From contig OX387203.1 of the NCBI GenBank assembly GCA_947561715.1, forward strand, positions 18,414,001-18,478,000: 64,000 nt of DNA, read 5' to 3'. Position numbers and translations under genes: made by a program. Each line of letters starts with the position of its first letter. Position 1 is the stretch's first letter. The notes below the pieces were generated by a model. That model ran no database searches. It worked only from the letters and a program-made list of their open reading frames with translations, and was not told the origin of the DNA. This DNA is from Ascidia mentula (taxonomy: Eukaryota > Chordata > Ascidiacea > Phlebobranchia > Ascidiidae). Of the stretch, positions 11,496 to 22,600 are shown piece after piece.

Positions 11496-12589
11496 GTTAG
11501 TATAACTCGTGCGTTACAAACACAAAGCTTTACAAGCAATAACCTAAACCTTCAAAACATATCAACATTAACATATAACACGAAAAAATAGGCACTTGAT
11601 CTGCATATCCTGTCGCCTACCTTCAGTACACCTAATCAAAAGACCGCATTTGCCCGTATCTGCCGAGTCAACGAGGAAATCGCTTATTGGTTAAAAGAAG
11701 TCACGTGATGCGATAGCGCGGTTGAAACCGTTTAAAAAATTAATTATTCACGGCATAAGATAAAGCGATACAATCAACAAAATTATAAAATATGTTTAAA
11801 AAAGATTGTTTGTATCACAATTGTTTGCAAACATTAAACATTTTAAAATGTGCAATAGAAATCAACACATTTTTTTCGGTCAGTAAAAAATATTTGATAA
11901 AGTAATTCTTCTTTACCCCAAACTTTTAAATAGCCTAATCTGTGAACTTCTGGTAATAATACGAAACATAGTTTCCTTTTTTTTACCTATTTTAATATTA
12001 ATGATAAATATTCTTATGGTCCCGCGTTCATGGATAAAGCGATGGTCGAGGTTCAGAAATCAAAAGTGTATAATTATTTGATCATTATCTTTGAAATCTT
12101 AGAGATATTTTGTCAAAGATAATCGAATATAATCCAAAAGAGTTCACACATGATCGATTATAAATCGGCCATAAATTCCGACTGGGAAAGAATGGACGCA
12201 GCCAGACACATTGACTACCTTAACCACACATAGTTTCATTAAACAAGGATTCAGCAGGTTAAATATTAAGTCTTAAACTCACTGTTTTTTGTTCTTTATA
12301 AGAGATATTCTAGATTATATTGTTATTTTTCACCAAAACTGGTCCCAATAATTCGTGGATTCCGATCTGGAAAAATTCTTTGGCGCGAATTTTGGTGGTT
12401 ATCTTAGCCAATAATGTCAATCAGGATATAGGTTGAGTTCTTAATAGATTTTAACAAGCTCATCAATTCCACAACTTCCATTCAATTGAATTTTATTTCC
12501 GCACAAAGTGAACTGAACGCGTATGAACAGTAATAATGAAAAACAAAATGGAATGAGGACCGATAACATCATGAGGGAAACGAGTTGAT

Positions 12590-12622
12590 ATCCATTTTGA
12601 TAACAGGCGAAACGTCGTTCAA
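12590..12622 (+). ncRNA. decayed hammerhead-like motif
   Basis: The sequence ends GGCGAAACGTCGTTC, close to the fuller copies at 44,720 and 63,330 that read CTGAGGA...GAAACGTCGGTC. The first half of the catalytic core is lost here. It is a relic of a Penelope-type 3' end within the unit flank. Confidence 0.35.
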
Positions 12623-13039
12623 TAAAGTAACGTTTTTATTGAGTCAGAAGAACAGATGTTAAATTTGACAAAACGATTGTAAAATGTTAGTGAAAGTTTA
12701 AATATTTTTTAACGAAAACACTTTAAAGGGATAAAACTAACCGCTAGTTTGTACCAAACGGTAGTTCATGGCAAGAAGAATTAACTTCAAACAAAAAACG
12801 TTTTGATGCCACGTTACGATAAACGCAATTCTTATTGGTGTTTACACTGACAGTTTGTCCTGCCAAGAATTTTACAACAGCTTGTTTGCATTAAACCATA
12901 CTTATCCATGTTATCCATGATACACAGGATTATGTACAAGGCATGTGAGAGGGGTTTTGAGGGGGTTTTCAACATTTTTCGGTGAAGTTTTGTAGTTGGT
13001 AGAATATATTTCCCTCTCCCGATTGTTTGTATTGGTTTC

Positions 13040-13400
13040 ATGAAACATTTCCAACATCATAACATCATATTCACAAGTAAACGACCATCCAACGACACGA
13101 TAAGTTCATATTCGTCGTTAAACACACGGATTTCATCCCCATTATGTTCCAACTTTATCATATTTCATCTCATACGATGGATGGTTGGTACTTTGCACGC
13201 CACAAATGCACTCAAATGTTTCTCCAATTCGATAGAAAATAAAATAAAGTGGGGAGCCACTGGAAGCAAGGGGAGTCCCCGCATCATTTTAATGTCCAAT
13301 CGTTCCAACACTCACGCATAATAAGAGTGTTCATGTGTTGGATAACGAGTCCGACCAACTCATCACGTGACTCAAACCTTGGCACATGAAATGATTACTC
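13040..13400 (-). other. conserved unidentified block, copy 1
   Basis: The same block occurs at about 45.19-45.55 and 63.78-64.00 kb. On the minus strand it contains coding-like pieces such as YRIGETFECICGVQ and NGDEIRVFND. Copy 2 is open over 45,312-45,545, while copies 1 and 3 read a different end. It may be the remains of a small gene downstream of each GPCR or a conserved repeat. I cannot name it. Confidence 0.3.
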
Positions 13401-13605
13401 ACATAATACAACTGAAATGCGTGACCGGGCAATAATAGAGACAAGGAAACAAAAAATGTCATTTGAAATATCAATTTTGTGTTGGAATTACTCTGCCATC
13501 ACAAATACAATTCCACACATGGAAGGTAAGCGTATGGAGTCGGTTCTGTCAATTCGATGTAAGAAAAAGTTCACATTTTGCACAAAACCAAAACCCAAGG
13601 TTTAT

Positions 13606-16600
13606 TTACAGATCAGTTTCTGCTTCAACCACATGTAAGTTTTGTCGGTTAGCAACCACAACCACATTTTCCTGTTGCTCTTCCTGTGGTTGAGGCCTGA
13701 AAACGGCACGTAGGACATCCCGGACTTTATCATAGAGGAGTTTCGGTGCGTTGGAGTAGATGAGGGGATTTAGAGAGCTGTTGATGGGGAGTAGGATGAT
13801 TGCTGACACAGCGTACATCACTGGAGGCATGGGGACTCCACCAAAGTTTACAAATGCCATAGTTGAAATTGGAACCCAGCAGAGAAAATCGGTAATTATC
13901 AGCCGGAGGATTTTCTTTTGCATTTCTGCCGAAACAAACAGCATTTCTGGAATAATATGTTTGCAAATACGAATGCGGTTACCTTTGTTTTGTCTTGCCA
14001 CCCTGCCATCTCTTGATCTCTCGTTCACTTGTCTGGCACTGGCAGTTGTCTTCTTGTAAATCCACAAATACGTAATTGCCACGAACATGAAGGCCAGGTA
14101 GTTGAGAGTAATAATGGCAATGGAATATCCCCATGCCTTGTCGTTGGTCGTTACATAAAGTTTGCTGATGCAAACGCTGCTGCTGCTGTAATATCTACAC
14201 ACAGATAATTTTGGGGCGATAGAATTGAACATTTTGCGATTATAAAAACGAACCCCAAATATCCAGAAATATCAAATAACTCAGTGTAATTGTAATCCTC
14301 AAGAATATCCAGAAAATCCATCCAGGAATTAGCATCATTCACTCGCATGATGGCAGTGTTGAGTACTTGGGAATCGTTGCTTGTGAAGTTGTGTTGGAAA
14401 GTTACAAATCGATCCATGAAGTTATTCATGCCTGTATACGTAGCGCCAGTGTCATTCGAAACTGATTTCATCACCAAAAAACGACAAAATATCTTACTAG
14501 AGAAGTCGACTGCAACATTGTCAAAAAACGGATTTTCATTCATCCAAGCTTTGGTTTCGAACAAATGTTGAAGTTGAGTTGCGAGTGGAATAAAAGCAAT
14601 TGTAAACGAGAATGCCCAGGAGAGGATAATGGAAAGGATGACAGTTTTCAATTCCGGTTTCAAGGATGCATCAAGTGGCTGAAACAAAAGAGAACATTGA
14701 CGTGTTTTCATTAAAAGCAATAAGTTTACAAGTTCGGTTGTTATTTCAAATCGAGGGATGGGGAACATAGTTGTCAGTTCGAATCCCATCGGACTGGAAA
14801 TTGCTCCTTCTTTCTCTACTCTGTAGTTCCCAAATTGGGCAAAACTACGTCATTTTGACAATTTTCGTTTTAGTTTCGTTTCTCATGTCAGGCTTAGATT
14901 CTAGCGATAAGGGCCGTCAACGGTTCAACGAAGTTGGCAATATTTGACTTAACCAAATACAATTGTTTCACTTACGTTTTTCACAGCATACAGTCGGAAT
15001 ATGGTCAACAGAACCATTGTAATCACCGATGTTTCGCTGGAAAGCAAAACCAATACCCCCATTGTGTTGCAACTTCCGCTTGATCTCCATATAAGGTCAT
15101 TGGCACAATAATTTCCGGAGTATCTGACACCAGCGGCGCCCAGCATGATCAGATAAACTCCCATGAGTAGATCGGAAACTGATAAATTCAAAACGAGCAG
15201 ATGGTTTGAGCGAAATGCAGCAGATTGTGATTCTGTCGTCGCCAAAGTTTTACCTTCCATCACCATGACAACCTTAAAGCAAATTAAAAGAATATAACAC
15301 GTGTTTTTATTGTGCAACAAAGACTAAACAAACTTTGTTTATTTTACCAAATTTCCGGCAATGGCGAGCATCCCCATTATCCACACTATGGCTCGTAGAA
15401 ATGGGTTTGCAATCAACTCGTATCGTGATGAAAATATGTTTTCATTGATCACTTTTGTATTTGTTGGGCACTCGTCTGACCAATCAGAGCAGTCGCCGAC
15501 TCCATTGAATTTCTATGTGGAGTAAATTAAAGAAAACTTTGTAGTTAAGTTGGTCATATTGGCGTTTGTAAACAGCACAATGCGAAATTACTGTTTTGTA
15601 TGTAATTGGTGAATAACGGAACTATGGAAATTAGACAAAAAATGTGTACTCCAATATACACGTGTAGTTTTGTATACGTGGAAGGCGTGTGACGCGCTAA
15701 TTGGCCAGAAAACTGGCGACAAAAATAAGAACTAATAGGTAAACTGGCAGTTCTCATCTGGTGGCAAACGTTGAGGTGTGCTTGTGCCGTTAGTTGTAAA
15801 GAACATGATTTGTGCAGTGGGTCGCACTTTATCCTACGATATTCGTCGGTTTAACATTGGGCGCTTCTAAAGTTTTATTCATATTGATGTCATTTTGTTT
15901 AATTATGAAAGTATCCGCCTCTGTAGTTCGGCTCTTAACTATTGTTTTGTCGGTGAATCGTTAGTGCAGGGTGAACTGAGCGTTTACCATAGTTGGGGTT
16001 GGGGAATTGAGCGCTAAAAAACGGAGAAAAGGTCTTTCTAAATCGGTCCTAAAACTTCCATACCCGCCCTCCCAATAACTTTAGTCCGAATTCGGGTTCG
16101 CTGAATTAATTTCGGTCACAATAATAACATGCACGGAATTAAAACATCTTTGCCACTGGACACAAAACTTAAATATTGTTAACACGTGTTTACCTTCTCT
16201 TTCTTAAAGAACAATGGATGTTTGTTTTCGCAATAAAACCTTCCGTCCCCTGTGCAATTTATTTCGTCACTTTGATCATCGCAGTTAATTGTGAGGTCAC
16301 AAACATCCGATTCGTTGACAGAAATCTATCACAAGAATTTAGAGAATACTTAAACAGTCTTTGTGGTTAACTGTGTTCGAAAGATTCTACAAAGGGCATT
16401 ATGACAAACAATACTGAACAACAGACACCAATACCTATTTGTCTTTTATAGTTAATATACAGCTTGAAGTGATTTTACTCTAACTCTTGCAATTAGGGTG
16501 TCATTAATTTTTTGTGGTTTTGTTGACAAGAAATCACTTTACTTTGGCTCCGTTTAACGCTGAACAGTAGAATCTTCCTTCCTTTGTGCAGTGTTGTTCT

Positions 16601-19600
16601 GGATATTCGTCACTTTTATCCTTGCAATCGATGAAACCGTCGCATACTTTGGACATAGGAATATTGAGGAGTCCGTCTTTTGCGTCGCAGTATTTCCGAT
16701 GTTTGCAAAGTTTAGGATCTTCATCGTGGGCGAAGTATCGACGTGTGTCAAAATTGTAGATCCGATCATCGCAATCCCGCCTCCCATCGCACAGAAGTTT
16801 GTTGTCGAGCCTACTCGCATACAGCCAAATCTGTGCAAAACACATTACATGGTTTCTGGTATGTTTTTGTGCGAACGATTTGTTGCTCATGCTGGAAGGA
16901 ATATTTTGGGTATTATTTTAAACGAATCTTTTATTAGTTATTGTAACGCTTGTCAGGATTTCGTGGCTGTTACAGGAGGTTTTATCATTAGTAAATTTTG
17001 AAACAGATTTCTCTGCCACAAAATCTGTAAATCCGGTGGCGACAATTCAGCAGTGACCTTAATCTTTATGCGTGTGGCGAAAAGACACCTGACACACAGC
17101 ACTAATTCTTGTCTTTATGCTTTTTTTTGTTCACCTGCGTTGTTTATTTAAATCGCTGATCATTACATATATGCGCAGATCACATCGCACTTTTGTTTAT
17201 GTTTTCATCTTTTCTGACACTTTATTTTTGCACTTTATTCGTTTTTCTATGTTTGCCACGTCGTCCCGTAACGCCCCATTAATTTCATGAAAAACCGTTG
17301 ATTGGTTAATTTACAATTTGGTTTTTACTGAGTATATGCACGTTTTACCGTCATTTTAGCCTGTTCATTAAAGAAAAGCCCATTTAGCGAGAGAGACTTT
17401 AGCTTCCAAATTTAGCCATTAATTTCATGAAAAACCGTTGATTGGTTAATTTACCGGTGCGAGGAGGTGCTTTGGATACGATCGAGCTAGTTTCAAAATG
17501 GGGGTCGTGCTGTACTGATAGTGAGTGTGGAAAAACGAAAGGAGTGTCGATGGTATTGGTTTTTACTGAGTATATGCACGTTTTACCGTCGTTTTAGCCT
17601 GTTTATTAAAGAAAAGCCTATTTGGCGAACCAGCGTGAGAGACTTTGGATTCAGTGGTGAACCATTACTGCAGGGTCCGGGCCGAGGTAGGAAATAAATC
17701 CGTGACAACTTGCGAACTCAATTTGTCAGGTAACAGTGCCCATGTGGGACACCTGGACACGTCCACCAAAACACTGACAGCAACAAACGTCGTGATAGCA
17801 AACTTGTTCGAGATTTTTATACCTGGGAATGTGATCACTATGTGATTGTCATGCATTACAACATGTTTATTTCTCAAAAGTTTGGCTAAAGTTTTTGCAT
17901 CAACCTGGTAAAAAACAAAGAAAATAGCAAAATAAGCTTGACGAACAAATACAATTTGTGACGAAAGCGAGAATTAAATCTTAAACGTGTGGAATGTGAC
18001 AACGAAATTGACTTTTCACGCGACTCCTCTTTAAAACTCTCGCCGTGGTCGCAGTACTTTAAGTACCCACAAAAGTCTGCCTCTTATTGTTGTGGCAATT
18101 GTTAAACATGTAGGTATCACAAATCAGTACTACATGCCGTATTGGGTGGTTTAGTGCAACCCAAATACCACATAAATTCCACGCATGTCAACGTTGCACA
18201 GAAAACGTCTGGGGAACTCGGTACAAGCACGAGTTCCAACTGTTAACGACCTTGAAGGTATTTGTTTAGTAAGGTAACAGGATTATTTAAGTAATTATTA
18301 TCACGTGTAATTGAAGTCTTGTTCCAATTTTTCCAAAATAAAAGTGGGATTTTTCTTGAATGTTTCAGAATAAGCAATCTTGCATGCGAAGCTAGTTTTA
18401 CTCGCCACCACATCCCATAGTTAATTTTAAACAATGGGGTGGAATTCCAAACTCCCAGCTTTTGAGATTAAGGTACATTACAAACAGTTAACAAATGTGC
18501 AAGTTGTCAAAGAGAGCGAACAATCTTTCATGATGATAAGGAATCTGATTGAAAATATCTAAGATGTTTTAACTCGCGATAAAAGTAATCAAACGAATCC
18601 GTAACGATATTACGGGGAAGTTTGTCGGCTACGACAGTGAAGTTCGTTATTACGAAGTGGCTCAACCTCATGAGACACCGGGTTCGTACATAGTCCGCGA
18701 AGATAACGGCAAAGTGAGAAGCAGCGGAAGTCATGTCCACCCTGGAGCAGCCGAATGCAACGCGCTTTGGAGGCATTAGTTGAACCATGTGTTTTATAGC
18801 AACGAAGCAGGTGTAGTATGGCTTTTGTGATGATGTCAGTTAATGTTGCCTACCGGTATATAACAACGTCTGTACAACGTAATCTTTCTACATGCAACAG
18901 TGTTTGAAGTGGTCGCGATGGCGCCATAGACAGAAACATTTAGAATTGGAATAAATGGATGATCCCGGTGCTGTGACAATCTCGTATCTAACAAACATCT
19001 TCGAGACACAAGTATTCATGTGACGTTCTTTGATCATAGAATGAAGCATCAACCAATGTTGTGGTTTTGCAATTTCACTTGTTCGTTTCAAAAAATCATT
19101 TCATTGTTTGTCGTGAATTAATTCGCTTTGAAACGAACAAGTGAAATTGCAAAACCACTACATTGGTTGTAACTCGGTTCATGTCTCTGAGTGTTGGTTT
19201 GTTCCACAGTAGTTTAGAAAACTACAGAAACCAAACCATGAAGGTAACAAATATTCATTGCGTTCGACTGCGTAAACATTGTTGCAAACGTTTGTTTAAA
19301 CTGGAGTTTGTCCAGCAAGTGAGTAAGTACATTGTGTTGGTAAGAACCTACAAATGTACGTAAACATCTAAACCACTTATTTCCGACTAAAAATAAGTTA
19401 TGCATTCTCACTTACCGTACACACCCACTCCCCCTGTATGTAGTTGGTTGTTGTTGTTGTTGAGCAGTCGTTCTTCACTTCGTCATCAACACTGAAAATA
19501 TTTGAATGTTTTGTGTTTATTTTATAATTAAAAATTCAAATTGAATGCAGATGATATTTACTTGCGACTCCTGAAGCAATTAAACAAACGTCTTTAAAAC

Positions 19601-22600
19601 CCATGCATGGGAATACAGCTCAGAACTGACCCAAAATTACGAAAGGACGTTTACCCTCCAAACACTTGCATTTAAAGTCTTTTTCGACTACAATACTTTG
19701 TAATCAAGGTCAAAAACGTCTTTATGATGTCATAACAGTAAAGGCCCGTTTACACTACAGACGATTCCGTGTTTGTTTTATTGTGCGCGCGTGTTGAGTT
19801 GTGCTGAGTTGGGAACTATGACGTATATGCTGTGACGTAATGAGAATGACTTGCAGTTTTGTACCGCCCAGGTAAATACCACAGTTCTTGGAACGACACA
19901 GGAGAATCGCTCGTAAGATGCAATTATCGATATCGTGGTCTCACGCGAACGCATAATTCAAGTGTGTATAAATTCCGTAGTCTTGTGGTCTGAAATTATT
20001 CTGCATTGGGCTTTGGCCTAGTGTAGTTTCACCAATCTGTTCTACATTTTGGCGTGCTTGTAGGACCAAAAACGTCTGATTCCCACATATCTGTGTTGTG
20101 TCTTGGTGTATTCTGAATAAAACAAACTAACCCAAGTTTGGTTTATCTGGAGTCTGGAGTCAGAAGTCACGAAACAAATTTAATTGCAGCTGAACACGTA
20201 ATCAACAAACAAAACAAACCCCAATTTCTACAGAACATTTCAGCACACATTGATGCGAAAGTGCAAGGCGACTGCTTCAAAGAAGAGGACATATATTATT
20301 TTGGTTTGTGGTTGTGTGATGTGACCGCGTTTGACATGTGAGCGATTGTTTTGAGTGCACGAAATGGCGCCGTAACTAAATTACAAAGCGGTGTGTGGAA
20401 TGGCGTCTCAGCGGGATGCTGCTGTGGAAAACCATTGTCCTGGTTCAATTATACCATCTTTGTTTTCATTATCTGTAGTGCTACCTTGCGTCGTAAAAAA
20501 ATATCTAAAACAGTAACTACCTTAAGTATGTAACACAGCTCATGCCTTAAGTATGTAACACAGTACATGCCTTTTGTTGAAGAATATGTACAGCCAATAG
20601 CAACAACTTCAATTTGTACCTATAATAACGCTGGCGGGGCAGAGAAATGCAAGGCAAGAGTCCTTAAAAATTATCAATGTAACTTGTCACTTGCACTTGT
20701 CGGTTTCGTGTTCGATTATTCCAGTCGTGTAAACACCGTGTGTGCCAGACTGTGCTGTGCCGTGCCAAACTGTGTTCGTGTGTTAACGGGCCTTTAGGAA
20801 TGGGTATTTTTCCTGCAGCGGCGAAACACATCCTTAACACCTGCATTAGTTTACGAGTCGTGCCAATGAAAACAAGTCATGTAGTATTTACAGACACATC
20901 TTACACTATTGCAAGTCATAGATTCCTAGTTACGCAATGGATGTCAGTGGTTTCAATCTAAAGAATAAACTAAGCTTTATCACTTACTAATGAAATTTGC
21001 CACAATCTTTGGTTTTCCCACTTTGACAAAAACATTCATCACTTTTATCGGGACAGTCGGTGACGTCATCACACACATTTGACCTTGAGATGATCTTAGG
21101 GTCATTTGTACATTGGAAACATGAACGATGATTAAATGTCTGAGAACTTCGAATGTCTCTGCAAATGAAGTCCATTCTTTTTGAATAAGAACTGATGATG
21201 CTTTTAGCGAAACATGTTTTCTTTACAATAAACTGCGTTTGACACGAGGTTATTTATATTGTAACATTACAAGTCCATTCTGTCTTATCTTAACCGGAAG
21301 ATACTTTCAACCAATCACAACATTTCATCAGTACCTGGCGTCTCCATTCTCCGAGGTGTAACACAAATCAGATTTATCATCACAATCGGCAATGCCGTCC
21401 CATAGAAACATTTGCGGAAGATTGCAATTCCTGCCATTCCGAACACATTTGAATCCATGTCCATTATTCCAGTGTTGGAAAGCTGGGCAGTCATTGCAAG
21501 GATCGCCATCACAAACAGTCGAACGTTTCCAACACGCTGAATTCGGACACTGGAAGTGGGAGGGGCAGAGGTGCTCACATGGGGAATTCCCCAAACAATG
21601 AGCGAGCTTGTCGCAGATTTCATTTTTTGAGTTACAGGAAATGTTGGTTTGATCCAATGTGTTGTAACAGACTCCATAATTGTCGAAACAATCACAACGT
21701 GGTTTTGAACTAAATAAACATGATAGTTTATTTGCATCAACGAAATAAAAGGTCTTTTCAAACCTACACAAAATTCACTTTCTTGTTCTTAATGCATTGG
21801 TCATGGAATTTTCCAAAACAACCGCATTCATCACTCATATCAGGACAATCTATGACGTCATTACAAACACTTGACCTTGAGATGATCATTGAGTCATTTT
21901 TACATTGGAAACACAATCCTTTTTTCATGGATGAAGAATAACGAATATCTCTGCAATCAGAAACTTGTTTACAGAAACAACATTTTACCATAAGCAAAGC
22001 AGTTATCGCCGTTCTTTTTAACATTTATAGCCATAAAACCACTAAGCTCATTGGACTAAAACTATATTCGTCTTTGCAAATATTTCAGTTTTTTCTGTTT
22101 TCACATGGAGCACAGAGGAAGAGGTTAGTATGGAGCAGTGCTGAAAATTACGCATATACAAAACACAATCAAAAACGAAATACCTGACATCTCCATTCTC
22201 CGAGGTGTAACACAAATCAGATTTATCATCACAATCAGCAATGCCGTCCCATAGAAACATCTGCGGAAGATTGCAATTCCTGCCATTCCGAAGACATTTG
22301 AATCCATGTCCATTATTCCAGTGTTGGAAAGCTGGGCAGTCATTGCAAGGATCGCCATCACAAACAGTCGAACGGGACTGGAAGTGGGTGGGGCAGATGT
22401 CACACAGCGTTTTCCCAACACATTGGATTATTCCTTTGCAAAACTCCTTCACTCTTAGGGCGCATACTTTGTTTGCATTGAAGTTGAAGTCCAACTTGTT
22501 GTCGCAACTGTAACAAAAGTAATGTATTACGTCATATATCAATAGTTTCGGGAGATTTGTGTTTGTAAATGTTAAACATGAAAAGTCGTCATGGCTGATA

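Larger units (their letters stand above)
7227..12187 (-). mobile_element. two-gene DNA transposon with short terminal inverted repeats
   Basis: The boundaries come from comparison with the paralogous flank at 41.3-42.0 kb. Shared sequence stops at about 7,227 and resumes at about 12,187. Just inside the left edge is CCCAATCGGAA; just inside the right edge, on the other strand, is CCCAGTCGGAA. These are candidate terminal inverted repeats. Between them lie two minus-strand genes, a transposase-like gene at 9,506-11,495 and a DUF4806-type gene at 7,542-9,258. About 0.7 kb of the flank repeat is missing at the insertion and no target duplication is obvious, so a deletion accompanied or followed the insertion. 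The superfamily is uncertain; a relative of CACTA/EnSpm-type elements is my best guess from the transposase motif. Confidence 0.6.

Noticed and set aside
7227-12187. Host-gene interpretation of the 9.5-11.5 kb and 7.5-9.3 kb genes
   Set aside because: Transposase-type motifs, the DUF4806 partner and edges defined by an uninterrupted paralogous flank favour a mobile element.
13760-14059. Plus-strand and alternative minus frames over the last GPCR exon
   Set aside because: Shadows of the 7TM-coding frame, which holds TM5-TM7 and NPLIY.
17665-17877. Minus-strand frame conserved between units (17,665 and 49,604) that might be an extra LDLa exon
   Set aside because: It lacks the Cys and acidic pattern of LDLa. 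Exons 8 and 9 already join in phase within one module.
18528-18788. Minus-strand 86-residue frame in intron 8 of gene 1
   Set aside because: There is no splice context or recognisable domain, and the whole stretch is absent from unit 2.
21392-21601. Plus-strand frames opposite the LDLa exons (also 22,241, 52,056, 52,938)
   Set aside because: Shadow frames. The minus-strand frames carry the conserved Cys pattern and match exon boundaries.
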